Source: DASWHR01 sp036398095 (GTDB lineage: Bacteria > Actinomycetota > AC-67). From it: a DNA stretch of 64,000 bases. The notes beneath the pieces were generated by a model. That model worked only from the letters and a program-made list of their open reading frames with translations. It did no database searches and was not told the DNA's origin. The stretch is taken from the NCBI GenBank assembly GCA_036398095.1, contig DASWHR010000130.1, forward strand, positions 1 through 64,000. Direction: 5' to 3'. The first letter of the stretch is position 1. The number at the start of each line of letters is the position of its first letter. Below are positions 9,559-17,052 of this stretch, piece after piece. The translations under genes were made by a program, and so were the position numbers.

Positions 9559-10173
9559 ATGCTCGACTCCGAACGAAAACGGGCTCGTTACCTGGGGCCG
9601 GACGTACGGCGGCCCTTGGTTCTGGACGCGGCCGGCAAGCTCATAGCGGACGTGGGGTATCACGCTGCCTCGATGCAGCACCTCGCCGACGGGCTCCGCA
9701 TATCGAAGGCGGTCTTGTACGACTGCTTCCCCGGAGGCAAGCGGCACCTCCTGGCCGAGGTTCTCGCGCGGGCCGAGCAGCGCTTCCACGACGATGTGGT
9801 CGGCGCTGCGATCGCCGGCGCATCGCGCGAAGACGTGGTTTCCGGCGGCGTCCATCGGTTTCTCGCGCTGGCCGGTGACGACGCGATTCTCATTCGAACA
9901 CTTCTCGGCCGGATTGGGTCCCGCGATCCGCACGTTGCCGCGATGACGGACAACGCACGGTCCCGGATCGTCAGGGCCTTTGCGCTGCTGCTTGCAAGGG
10001 ATGATGACGTGGCGCCGCTTGCGGAAGTCTGCATGCTCGCACTTGCGACCCTCGCAGACGATCTTGCGCGCGATCGCGACGCGGGTACGGCAGCACGAGC
10101 CGACGTCGTGCGCGCGGTCGTCGCGCTGATCATCCAATCGGCGGATGAAGCTCGGCCGGCGACTGCCTCCTGA
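9559..10173 (+). CDS. TetR-family transcriptional regulator
   Basis: A 204-residue protein with a TetR HTH at about residues 18-64 (LVLDAAGKLIADVGYHAASM, then ISKAVLYDCFPGGKRHLL) and a helical ligand-binding C-terminal domain. The recognition helix reads SKAVLYDCFPG rather than the usual YYHFxxK. It is divergent from the TolB-like operon across about 230 bases, so it could regulate that operon or itself. No clear palindrome was found in the gap. Ligand unknown. Confidence 0.85.
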   Translation: MLDSERKRARYLGPDVRRPLVLDAAGKLIADVGYHAASMQHLADGLRISKAVLYDCFPGGKRHLLAEVLARAEQRFHDDVVGAAIAGASREDVVSGGVHRFLALAGDDAILIRTLLGRIGSRDPHVAAMTDNARSRIVRAFALLLARDDDVAPLAEVCMLALATLADDLARDRDAGTAARADVVRAVVALIIQSADEARPATAS

Positions 10174-10332
10174 CTTTCACCTGTAGGGAATACCCACAAG
10201 GGTCGGCCGTCGTGCGGCCGGGGTCACAATCGCCGGAAGAATGGGGATGACTCTGCAGACCGGTGATCGATGCGTTCGTACATTTGAATCGAGCGCAACC
10301 ACCGAGGTCGCGCATCGAAGGGGGTATCGGCG

Positions 10333-10788
10333 ATGTCGAACGCATCGACGCGATCGAGTCACACGCGCGCGGAACGCACGCGCGTGATGATCTTGGCTGC
10401 CATCATCACCACCATCGGCTTGGCGGCGCCGAACGCGGAAGCTTGGCATGTGCTGGGGGCCGAGCACGCTCCACCGGCAGTGGCTTCGAGCAACGAACCG
10501 TTGCGCTTGGAGGTTGCCGTGACGACCTCGTGCGCGATCGCCTACTGCGGATGGATCCGCGTGATCGTTCGCTACACCGACAAGCTCGGTGAGCCGCGTG
10601 AGGCAACGGCAGAAACGCCCTATCAGCCGTTCGTGGTTCTCGCACCGACGGTGCCCGGACCGGACATCGCTGCGCCTGCCTTCTCATATTCCGTCGAGGT
10701 GTGGCAGCAGAACTGCCTCGGCGACTGCCATGAGGAAGCCGTTTATCTGCCGCGCGTGGGAACGAGCTACAGCGTTCGTGTGGTTTAG
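10333..10788 (+). CDS. secreted protein of unknown function
   Basis: A 151-residue protein with a signal peptide (TRVMILAAIITTIGLAAPNAEA, cleavage before WHV). The mature part is beta-rich with four cysteines (TTSCAIAYCGW and QQNCLGDCHEEA), suggesting two disulfides and an extracellular Ig-like fold. The ATG has GAAGGGGG upstream. No family is recognised. It is followed by a hairpin terminator shared with the convergent TetR gene. Confidence 0.7.
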   Translation: MSNASTRSSHTRAERTRVMILAAIITTIGLAAPNAEAWHVLGAEHAPPAVASSNEPLRLEVAVTTSCAIAYCGWIRVIVRYTDKLGEPREATAETPYQPFVVLAPTVPGPDIAAPAFSYSVEVWQQNCLGDCHEEAVYLPRVGTSYSVRVV

Positions 10789-10832
10789 GTGCGCGCACCA
10801 AGCTTATTTCCAAGGGCCGTTCAACAGAGCCA

Positions 10833-10852
10833 ACCGGGCTTGTTAGCCCGGT
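10833..10852. terminator. bidirectional hairpin terminator
   Basis: Perfect 8-bp stem ACCGGGCT/AGCCCGGT with loop TGTT, between the convergent ends of the secreted-protein gene (10788) and the TetR gene (10880). There is no T-tract, so Rho-independent strength is uncertain. Confidence 0.6.
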
Positions 10853-10879
10853 CGCACTCCGCTTTGAAACTCTTGCCGG

Positions 10880-11515
10880 CTACCGAGCCAGAGCCGCAAC
10901 CCAAATGGTGCCGAGCATCTGGGCGAACCGGTCCTCCGACCAACCCCCCTTCTCGACCAGGCGATGCCAAAGCGCACCGTCGAGCGTCGCCGCGAGCACA
11001 TCGCGACACTCCTGCTCGCTGACGGCCAGTTGTCCCGTCGCCGCGGCGGCCCGAGCGTAGTGTCCTGCCGCATCCGCACGCCGCTCGTCGAACTCCGCGA
11101 GCATCGCCGCGGCCTCCGGTTCGCTTGTGGCGGCCCCTTGCAGCGCGCGCAACAGCGGGGTGATGCGCCGGAACACGGGGAGAAAGACAACGGCCTGAGT
11201 TCGGAGGCGGGTTGCGAGGTCCGGTTCGGCGAGCACCGCGCGGATCTCGGGTCGGTCTAAGAGTCGAATGTCTTCCTCGTCGCCTCGGAAGGTGGCGTAC
11301 CACACCTGCCGAAGGAGCGCGGGCTTGTTGCGATACGCCGCGTAGACGGTTTCAACGGCCACGCCCGCTGCGGCCGCGATCTCGGCGATCGTGGTGCATC
11401 CGTATCCCTTGGCGACGAACAGATCGTGGGCGGCGTGGATGATTCGCCGTCGCGTCTCGATCGCCTGTTCGCGACGCCTTGAGGAATCGTATGGCCTCTT
11501 GACTTTCCCTTTCAT
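10880..11515 (-). CDS. TetR-family transcriptional regulator
   Basis: A 211-residue protein. The HTH near residues 18-62 reads TRRRIIHAAHDLFVAKGYGC then TTIAEIAAAAGVAVETVYAA, followed by an alpha-helical effector domain. It is divergent from the SnoaL-like gene at 11567 with only 51 bases between starts. That gap is AT-rich and contains the repeated element CTGTAT, so autoregulation and control of the neighbour are likely. Ligand unknown. Confidence 0.87.
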   Translation of the reverse strand: MKGKVKRPYDSSRRREQAIETRRRIIHAAHDLFVAKGYGCTTIAEIAAAAGVAVETVYAAYRNKPALLRQVWYATFRGDEEDIRLLDRPEIRAVLAEPDLATRLRTQAVVFLPVFRRITPLLRALQGAATSEPEAAAMLAEFDERRADAAGHYARAAAATGQLAVSEQECRDVLAATLDGALWHRLVEKGGWSEDRFAQMLGTIWVAALAR

Positions 11516-11566
11516 TGGATATAATCATACTGTATTGAACACGGTCTAGCTGTATCGGAGGAGACC

Positions 11567-12013
11567 ATGGGCACAAAAGTTGACGATTTCCTGGCGGCGA
11601 CCATGCCGCGATACGAGCAGGCGGAGATCGCCCTTCACAACGGCGATGCCGCGCCGCGGATCGCCATGTGGTCACGCAACGAGCCGGTGACCGTGCTCGG
11701 CGCCGCCCGCAGCGGCACCGGGTGGGACGAGGTCCAACGCTTGTTCGAGCGGCTCGGATCGGCCTTCTCGAACTGCACGTCCTACGAGAACGAGGTCGTC
11801 GCTGCCGGTGCGAGCGGTGACCTTGCCTACATCGTGGCATTCGAGCACACGACCGCGTCCCTCGACGGCGCGCCACCGCAGCCGTACGTGCTTCGCGCCA
11901 CCACGGTGTTCCGCCGCGAGGAGGGCGAGTGGAAGGTGGTACACCGACACGCCGACCCCGCCTCGGATAACGCAGTCGCGATGGCGAAACGCTTGGCCTC
12001 GACCTTGGACTAA
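11567..12013 (+). CDS. SnoaL/DUF4440-like protein
   Basis: A 148-residue NTF2-fold protein. The N-terminal helix carries a conserved-looking aromatic/acidic pattern, the middle strands include SGDLAYIVAFEHT, and the C-terminal strand FRREEGEWKVVHRHAD is characteristic of DUF4440/SnoaL-3 proteins. ATG with CGGAGGAG upstream. Paired divergently with a TetR gene, which suggests an inducible role toward a small molecule; the substrate is not inferable. Confidence 0.82.
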   Translation: MGTKVDDFLAATMPRYEQAEIALHNGDAAPRIAMWSRNEPVTVLGAARSGTGWDEVQRLFERLGSAFSNCTSYENEVVAAGASGDLAYIVAFEHTTASLDGAPPQPYVLRATTVFRREEGEWKVVHRHADPASDNAVAMAKRLASTLD

Positions 12014-12098
12014 GCGGCGCCAGAGGTCGTCAGAGGTCTTGGAGACTGAAGCGCTCTGGCCCCAGGCCGGCGCCGAAGCCGTCGACCCCCTGTACCGT

Positions 12099-12195
12099 GA
12101 TGTTCGGGATGATTCGCTTCGCGCGAGGATTCGCGATCTTCCCCAAGACGAAGTCCTGCAGCATGTCGACAACTACGAGCGCTTACTCCGATCAC
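12099..12195 (-). pseudogene. N-terminal remnant of an isochorismatase-like cysteine hydrolase
   Basis: Reading from a GTG at 12195, one extra base shifts the frame; after it the frame encodes ALVVVDMLQDFVLGKIANPR and AKRIIPNI. This is the N-terminal strand with the catalytic Asp of isochorismatase-family cysteine hydrolases. Homology then stops and an unrelated 22-codon tail runs to a TGA at 12030-12032. It is therefore frameshifted and truncated to about 30 residues of a roughly 190-residue family. It lies directly behind the aldehyde dehydrogenase remnant on the same strand. Confidence 0.6.
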
Positions 12196-12200
12196 CCTCT

Positions 12201-12392
12201 TCACAGGTTCATCGCGACGTATTTGACGTCGAGGTACTCCTCGATTCCCTCGCGGCCGCCTTCCCTGCCGAAACCGGATTGCTTGACTCCTCCAAATGGC
12301 GCTGCGGGATTGGATACGACACCTTGGTTGAGACCGACCATGCCGGTCTGTAGCGACTCGATCACACGAAACGCGCGCTGCAAGTCGCGCGT
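12201..12392 (-). pseudogene. C-terminal remnant of an aldehyde dehydrogenase (succinate-semialdehyde type)
   Basis: The frame encodes the last 63 residues of an ALDH: RDLQRAFRVIESLQTGMVGL, NQGVVSNPAAPFGGVKQSGF and GREGGREGIEEYLDVKYVAM, resembling the C-terminus of GabD-type enzymes. The catalytic Cys and NAD-binding parts (about 400 residues) are missing. The upstream end abuts, back to back, a TetR remnant on the other strand, marking a deletion or recombination junction near 12390. Confidence 0.8.
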
Positions 12393-12632
12393 CTCGCGGC
12401 GTTCCTGCATCGAGACGAACAGGTCCCCCGAGCGGAGAAGAAACTCCGGCACATGATCCGAGAGTTGTTGACCGAAGCCGCGGCCTCGGGAGACGTGCGG
12501 GACGATGTCACGCCAGACGAGCTTGCGAGCTACTGCCTTCACTCCCTCGCGGCGGCGAGGAACATGCAGTCCAAGGCCGCTGTCCGCCGGCTTGTTGCGG
12601 TCACCCTGGCAGGTCTGCGCCGCCCGCGCTGA
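12390..12632 (+). pseudogene. C-terminal remnant of a TetR-family regulator
   Basis: The open frame encodes RLAAFLHRDEQVPRAEKKLR, then IRELLTEAAASGDVRDDVTP and DELASYCLHSLAAARN, ending KAAVRRLVAVTLAGLRRPR and a TGA. This matches the effector-domain end of TetR regulators; the DNA-binding N-terminus is absent. Its broken 5' side meets the broken 5' side of the ALDH remnant. Confidence 0.7.
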
Positions 12633-12647
12633 ATGAAGATGGATCCC

Positions 12648-13097
12648 TCACCCTCTGTCGAGCTGAGTCGAAGAGACGCTCGGTATGAGCCGTGTCGTCA
12701 GCTCGGTGGCCTGCCCGTCCGCGATGCGCCAGGCGCGCACTTCGGGCTGGTCGGGGTCGACGAGTGAGGCGATCAGGTGCGCGGCTTCGGGGTAGGCGGC
12801 GAGGCGGACGTCGCCGTCGGAGGGGACCGCGGGTGTGTTCGGATGCGAGTGGTAGATGGCGCCGAGCTCGAGGTCGGCATCTTCCATCTCCCTCATCGCG
12901 CGAAGCTGCGCGCGCGAGTCCATGAGGAAGCCGCACGCGCCGGCCTGCGGCTCGGCGACGTTACGCACGGGCCAAACGCGGACGAGAACGCCGTCGCGCG
13001 CTCCGATGAGCCCGCAGACCTCATGTGGATACTCGGTCCGGCACGCGGCGAGCACCGCAGCGTGCGCGCCGGCCAAGATCGGGAGGTCGCTTGTCAT
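12648..13097 (-). CDS. M67-family (JAMM/Mov34) metallopeptidase
   Basis: A 149-residue stand-alone JAMM domain with the full zinc motif: E26 in HEVCGLIG, and H83-x-H85-P with S93 and D96 in IYHSHPNTPAVPSDGD. Bacterial members (Mec type) cleave isopeptide or CysO-Cys-like bonds in sulfur-carrier pathways. Its start overlaps the stop of the ArsR gene by four bases (ATGA), making it the last gene of a sulfur-related operon. That supports a role in sulfur transfer, although no sulfur-carrier protein gene is seen nearby. Confidence 0.88.
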   Translation of the reverse strand: MTSDLPILAGAHAAVLAACRTEYPHEVCGLIGARDGVLVRVWPVRNVAEPQAGACGFLMDSRAQLRAMREMEDADLELGAIYHSHPNTPAVPSDGDVRLAAYPEAAHLIASLVDPDQPEVRAWRIADGQATELTTRLIPSVSSTQLDRG

Positions 13098-13477
13098 GAC
13101 CTTCTCCTGGGCGCCGGGACGCTTCGCCGAATCGGTGAGTCTTCGCCCGGCGATGCGGCCGTGACCGCGCGGAACAGATCCACCGCCTCCAGCACGCGCA
13201 TGTCTCGTAGCGAGTAGGCGACGTTGTTGCCTCGTCGCGTCGCGCGCACGACGCCGCGGTCGCGAAGGATAGAGAGGTGCTGGGACGTGTTGGACTGCGA
13301 AAGCTCCAGTTCCGCGGTCAGTTCGCCCACCGTCTTGGGCTGGTCGCGCAGGGCGTTGATGATCAGCAGCCGCTTTGGGTCGGCGAGTGCCTTGCAGAGC
13401 AGCGCGTGGAGGTCATAGAAGTCGCGTCTGGTCTGCGGATCCAGAGGCGACCGCCTCTCGCGGCGGCTCAGAGCCAT
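13094..13477 (-). CDS. ArsR-family winged-helix regulator
   Basis: A 127-residue protein with an ArsR HTH: LLCKALADPKRLLIINAL, then LTAELELSQSNTSQHLSILR and a beta-wing GVVRATRRGNNVAYSL. No CxC or CxxC metal-binding motif is present in the recognition helix, so it may sense something other than As/Cd, for instance sulfur species or redox state. It overlaps the upstream remnant by ten bases and the M67 gene by four, so it is co-translated within the operon. Confidence 0.88.
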   Translation of the reverse strand: MALSRRERRSPLDPQTRRDFYDLHALLCKALADPKRLLIINALRDQPKTVGELTAELELSQSNTSQHLSILRDRGVVRATRRGNNVAYSLRDMRVLEAVDLFRAVTAASPGEDSPIRRSVPAPRRRS

Positions 13478-13641
13478 CGCCGCATCCAGTACTTCTCGAA
13501 GGCAACCTTCGCCAGATGCCGGCGTCGGCCCGGCTGCCGCAGGCCGATGGCCGGGGCATCGGGCGCGTAGAAGTCGCCGCTGGCGTACGCGGCCACGCCG
13601 CCGATCCCGCCGCCGAGCTCCAACACCGTCCGCTCCGCCAC
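13468..13641 (-). pseudogene. internally deleted sulfide:quinone oxidoreductase-like flavoprotein gene
   Basis: The 57-residue frame joins two ends of one protein family. It starts with ERTVLELGGGIGGVAA, the N-terminal FAD dinucleotide-binding loop, and continues directly into YASGDFYAPDAPAIGLRQPG and RRRHLAKVAFEKYWMRRWL, the typical C-terminus of SQR/NDH-2-like enzymes. About 330 central residues are missing, yet the junction is in frame. The GTG start keeps AAGGAG eight bases upstream, and overlap coupling to the ArsR gene is retained. It cannot bind FAD or quinone normally. A retained leader-like coupling role or an assembly collapse is possible. Confidence 0.72.
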
Positions 13642-13652
13642 AACACGACTCC

Positions 13653-14003
13653 TTAGAAGCTCACGACTTTGTCGGCCCACACCGTCCACTCGCTAAGCTC
13701 ATCCATCGAAGACCGGTGCGTCCCCTTTACCAGGTGGTCCTCCGCAATGCCGCGCGCGTCCAGGCAGGTTCCGCAGCAGCCGGTCTCCGCTCCATGGCGC
13801 GCGGCGGACTCCAGCATTCGGTCGAGGTGGTAGAAGCCTTCGGGAACCTTCTGAGGTTGCGCGGCGCATCCGACCGCGTCGCCGATCAGGAAGATCCGTA
13901 CTTCGGTGTCGTCGCGTCGCGCGAGCGAGCCGGCGAGCCGCAGCCCGTTGTAGGAGCGTTCCGTCCCGTACGGTGGATCGTTCAGTACCAGGAGAACCTT
14001 CAT
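13653..14003 (-). CDS. DsrE/DsrF-like sulfur-relay protein
   Basis: A 116-residue single-domain DsrE fold: MKVLLVLNDPPYGTERSYNG at the start, a glycine loop GDAVGC with C46, and the cysteine cluster C76-C77-xx-C80 in ETGCCGTCLDARG. Such proteins carry persulfide sulfur in the cytoplasm. It follows the ArsR-rhodanese gene by six bases and precedes the deleted SQR gene by eleven, consistent with a sulfide oxidation or persulfide-handling operon. Confidence 0.88.
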   Translation of the reverse strand: MKVLLVLNDPPYGTERSYNGLRLAGSLARRDDTEVRIFLIGDAVGCAAQPQKVPEGFYHLDRMLESAARHGAETGCCGTCLDARGIAEDHLVKGTHRSSMDELSEWTVWADKVVSF

Positions 14004-14009
14004 GGCTGC

Positions 14010-14678
14010 TCACTCCTCACCCACCGCCACCGGCAGGCCCGCCAGACGCCACTCGGGGAAGCCGTCGGCGAGGCGGCGCACGTGGAAGCCCTTCTTGCGG
14101 AGCAGGCCAAGCGCTTCGGGCGCGAGTACACAGTACGGGCCCCGGCAGTAGGCAACAATCTCAGCGTTGCGGGGAAGGTCCTTGAGGCGGCGTCCGAGCT
14201 CACCGAGCGGGATCGACTGCGCGCCGGGGATGTGACCGGCCTCGTACTCCTCGGCCGGGCGCACGTCGAGCACGACGACATCGCCGCGGCGCAGCCGGCG
14301 TGCCAGCTCGGCCTGCCCGACCGGCTCCATCTCGTCGCGGGCCGAGAAGTAGTCGCGCACCGTCTGCTCGACCTCGGTCAGGCGCGCCCGAGACAGATCG
14401 CGCAGCGCGGCGAAGAAGCGCGCGACGGTGTCGTCGGCAAGCCGGTAGAAGACCTTGGTACCGTCCTTGCGCACCTCGACCAGGCGCGCCTGTCGCAGCA
14501 CCTGCAGGTGTGCCGATGTGTTCGCCAGACCCATCGACGCCGTATTCGCCAGCACCTCGACGGTGCGCTCGCCTTGGCCGAGCAGGTCCAGCAGTTCGAG
14601 GCGCTTGGGGCTCGCGACCGCTTTGCCAACGCGCGCGAACTGCCCGTAGAGCGTGTCCTTCACCTCACGCCCGTTCAT
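14010..14678 (-). CDS. ArsR-family regulator fused to a rhodanese domain
   Basis: A 222-residue fusion. Residues 10-85 form an ArsR HTH (KAVASPKRLELLDLLGQGER, then LANTSAHLQVLRQARLVEVR). Residues about 122-215 form a rhodanese domain with active loop CRGPYC (C178, C183) and the VVLDVRPAEEYEAGHIPGA signature. This architecture is typical of regulators that sense persulfide or thiosulfate sulfur directly. It is first in the operon with DsrE, SQR remnant, ArsR and M67 genes and is divergent from glutathione peroxidase, so it likely controls both sides. Confidence 0.92.
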   Translation of the reverse strand: MNGREVKDTLYGQFARVGKAVASPKRLELLDLLGQGERTVEVLANTASMGLANTSAHLQVLRQARLVEVRKDGTKVFYRLADDTVARFFAALRDLSRARLTEVEQTVRDYFSARDEMEPVGQAELARRLRRGDVVVLDVRPAEEYEAGHIPGAQSIPLGELGRRLKDLPRNAEIVAYCRGPYCVLAPEALGLLRKKGFHVRRLADGFPEWRLAGLPVAVGEE

Positions 14679-14834
14679 GGCGCCTCCGGGTCGATTTCGA
14701 TTCTTCTAAAGAACTCTGGAATAATAGTAGACTAGGACCGGGTTCGGTGGAAGGGGCCATCCGGCCCCCGGGCTCGGGGACCATCGGAAGGAGCAGCCGC
14801 GGAGGTCATCCCGCTCGTCGACGAAGGCCTCGGC

Positions 14835-15344
14835 ATGGGGAGAGGGGGGGCACGGTTGGATCTGTACGATATCCCGCTGGAGAGCATCGACGGCCGGGCG
14901 ACGACACTCGCGGAGTTCGCCGGAACGGCGCTGCTGATCGCCAACGTCGCGTCGCTGTGCAAACTCGCCCCCCAATACGCCGGCCTCCAGGCCCTGCACG
15001 AGCGCTTCGCGTCGCGCGGCTTCAGCGTGCTCGGCTTCCCGTGCAACCAGTTCCTCGACAAAGAGCCCGGCACGCACGCCGAGATCCGCTCCTTCGCGAC
15101 ACAGACCTTCGGCATCACCTTCCCGTTGTTCTCCAAGATCAACGTGAACCACCCGGGCCGTCACCCGCTCTTCGAGCCACTCGTCGCGCTTGCCGACCCC
15201 GACGGCGAGGCTGGAGACGTCGAATGGAACTTCGAGAAATTCCTCGTCTCGCCCGACGGCGCGCCCGCCGGTCGCTTCCGTTCGATGACCCCACCGGACG
15301 ACCCTGCCCTCATCGCAGTCGTGGAAGGGCTCCTGGCTCGCTGA
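14835..15344 (+). CDS. glutathione peroxidase-like thiol peroxidase
   Basis: A 169-residue GPx-fold protein: NVASLCKLAPQYAGLQAL with peroxidatic C42, GFPCNQF, and C-terminal WNFEKFLV containing the conserved Trp and Asn. The position normally held by the catalytic Gln (QEPG) is lysine here (FLDKEPG, K76), and the residue after the peroxidatic Cys is K rather than G. It should reduce hydroperoxides with thioredoxin-like donors, but catalysis may be altered. The ATG has GAAGG seven bases upstream; a TTG at 14856 behind AGGGGGG is an alternative. Divergent from the ArsR-rhodanese gene. Confidence 0.85.
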   Translation: MGRGGARLDLYDIPLESIDGRATTLAEFAGTALLIANVASLCKLAPQYAGLQALHERFASRGFSVLGFPCNQFLDKEPGTHAEIRSFATQTFGITFPLFSKINVNHPGRHPLFEPLVALADPDGEAGDVEWNFEKFLVSPDGAPAGRFRSMTPPDDPALIAVVEGLLAR

Positions 15345-15360
15345 GCGACGCCAAGCGACT

Positions 15361-15480
15361 TCGCGTGTCGTTCTACTACCTCTCGAAGTGCTTCCTGACC
15401 GATCCAGCGAGCGGCGTCCGGCTCTCCTCCGATGACATTCGGGCGGACGGTTGCGGCGGGTGATGGAAAAGGGAAGGTGC
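15361..15480 (+). pseudogene. orphan 3' tail of a secreted hydrolase gene (dispersed repeat, copy B)
   Basis: This stretch encodes RVSFYYLSKCFLTDPASGV then SSDDIRADGCGG and a stop, and is nearly identical to 4661-4780, the end of the secreted hydrolase gene. It begins 17 bases after the glutathione peroxidase stop, with no hydrolase sequence upstream. It is therefore either the remnant of a deleted paralogue or a duplicated fragment. Confidence 0.85.
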
Positions 15481-15485
15481 TGACG

Positions 15486-16442
15486 TCAGAGCAGATCTGC
15501 CGACGCTCGGATGACCTGGATGCAGTCTTCGAACGAAGGAACATCACCGTAGATAAGGGTTTTCGCCGCTTCGAGTCCCTGACGAAGGCTGGAAGCGGGT
15601 GCACCAGCGGCATCGAACGCTGGACTCTCACCGTAGCCGGCCTCTGGACGGGTTTCAACGGGCAGATCCCATTTCACGCTCTGCTCGTCTGCATCAGCGG
15701 CGAGTCGGGCAACGGTGTCCGGATCCGATCGGAGCTTCGTGAGGACCAAGTCGGCTGTCAGCAACTTGTACACATCGTAGAGGTGCCTGCCGTTCCTGGC
15801 GAGATTCTCACCGCCATTCGTGAGACTCACGCGATGCAGGAGAGCCAGCTTCTCGACGAGCGTTCGCTCGGGCGCCAGCACGTCGATCTGGAAGGATGCG
15901 AATTCGTCGTACTCATCCTCGCGGGCGACTTTGTTTTCGATCGCGTACGCCGCAATTATCGACTGCATCTGGCGTCGCTCGCGCGGTAGGTCTCCGCCTC
16001 GACGCCCCATCTCGAGCAGCACACCTTCGGTGGCTGCTTGAGGTGCGAGTCGTGCCGGGTAGCTGTATCGCACATTTCGATGGATCCCCTTCTCGGAGCC
16101 GCGATCAATTTGATCGTCTGCGCCGATATCAAGGTCCCTTCCCGCGCGTTCACAGATGAGGCGAAGGATGTTGTGAACACGCCCCTTACCGAACGTCTCG
16201 TCCTGGACCGACACGAGGATGTCGACGTCCTCTGAGAAGCGCTCGATGAGACCAAACGCTTTGGACAAGCTCGTCCCGCCTTTGAAGATGACGACAGCGT
16301 CGTCGACCGGCTGCGCGACGCTTCGGAGAAGTTCCGTGACCCAGTAATCCTTTTCAAGGAACTCTTGCGGAATACTCAGATGGTCGCTCGCTCGAGCAAC
16401 CAAGGCCAAGAGATCATCCGGTGATGCCCTGAGCTTGGCCAC
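15486..16442 (-). CDS. AbiEii/AbiGii-type nucleotidyltransferase toxin
   Basis: About 318 residues with the nucleotidyltransferase hallmarks of AbiEii toxins: EKDYWVTELLR, the GG-T/S loop GGTSLSKAF (G55-S58), and catalytic acids in SEDVDILV (D72, D74). Family members transfer nucleotides, for example onto tRNA, halting growth on phage attack. The GTG at 16442 gives the usual family start (AKLRASPDDLLALV) seven bases after the antitoxin stop; an ATG at 16562 would overlap the antitoxin by over 100 bases. The neighbouring antitoxin completes an AbiE-like module. Confidence 0.87.
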   Translation of the reverse strand: MAKLRASPDDLLALVARASDHLSIPQEFLEKDYWVTELLRSVAQPVDDAVVIFKGGTSLSKAFGLIERFSEDVDILVSVQDETFGKGRVHNILRLICERAGRDLDIGADDQIDRGSEKGIHRNVRYSYPARLAPQAATEGVLLEMGRRGGDLPRERRQMQSIIAAYAIENKVAREDEYDEFASFQIDVLAPERTLVEKLALLHRVSLTNGGENLARNGRHLYDVYKLLTADLVLTKLRSDPDTVARLAADADEQSVKWDLPVETRPEAGYGESPAFDAAGAPASSLRQGLEAAKTLIYGDVPSFEDCIQVIRASADLL

Positions 16443-16449
16443 AGGAGCC

Positions 16450-17052
16450 TTATGCCTCGCCACGAAGCGCGGAAGCCAGAGCTTCCATGCGCACTCGAAG
16501 CGCCGGCGAATGCTCGCGGTTGGCGACGCTGGTGAGTAGTTCAATTCTGATGGCACCCTCATCTCTCAACTCGGCCACGCGCCGAACGACATCGCTCCAA
16601 GATGCTTCGCTGTAGGTAGGCCACTCGCGAAGCAACTCGAGGACCGCGGTTTCGAGTGGGTTCAACTTGATCCGCGCAAGGTTCTTCCGCGAGTGGAACC
16701 GAACACCTCGAACGTTCGTAGGCGGAGTCCCGACTACCGCGAACTCGAGATGGGCAGGCACTTGAGTCGAAAGACCAAGCACTCGACTTGCGGTCCAGCC
16801 AGAAGGACCAACACCCTCGGTCCCGCAGACCTTGTAGACGACGTCCTCAATACGCGGGCGGCCTGAACCAAAGCGAGAGTGAACGCCCTTGAAGTAGAGC
16901 CCCTTCCGGACCCTTAGCAACTCGCCTCGATCCTCGAGTCGTGACAGGGCTGTCTCGATCGGACCGCGTGGCCCATCAAACTCGCGCACGTCGAAGAGAG
17001 TTCCCGGCGTCGCCGTAGACACCTTCGCTCGGATCGATTCAGCAACCGTCAT
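16450..17052 (-). CDS. AbiEi-like antitoxin (DUF6088-type winged helix)
   Basis: A 200-residue protein. The N-terminal winged helix (residues 1-70) contains ALSRLEDRGELLRVRKGLYF, the typical signature of AbiEi/DUF6088 antitoxins, followed by GPSGWTASRVLGLSTQVP and a C-terminal helical domain. It precedes the nucleotidyltransferase toxin by seven bases, the expected order. It should bind its own promoter, and a set of inverted repeats lies 60-100 bases upstream. Confidence 0.87.
   Translation of the reverse strand: MTVAESIRAKVSTATPGTLFDVREFDGPRGPIETALSRLEDRGELLRVRKGLYFKGVHSRFGSGRPRIEDVVYKVCGTEGVGPSGWTASRVLGLSTQVPAHLEFAVVGTPPTNVRGVRFHSRKNLARIKLNPLETAVLELLREWPTYSEASWSDVVRRVAELRDEGAIRIELLTSVANREHSPALRVRMEALASALRGEA

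Noticed and set aside
9427..10137. 236-codon minus-strand frame
   Set aside because: It lies opposite a TetR gene with a clear HTH; the minus frame has no recognisable domain.
14957..14962. Selenocysteine in the glutathione peroxidase
   Set aside because: The peroxidatic codon is TGC (Cys42), not TGA, so this enzyme is an ordinary Cys homologue.
14300..15463. 387-codon plus-strand frame ending in the duplicated hydrolase tail
   Set aside because: Only the last 34 codons are meaningful; the rest is antisense to ArsR-rhodanese or out of frame with glutathione peroxidase.
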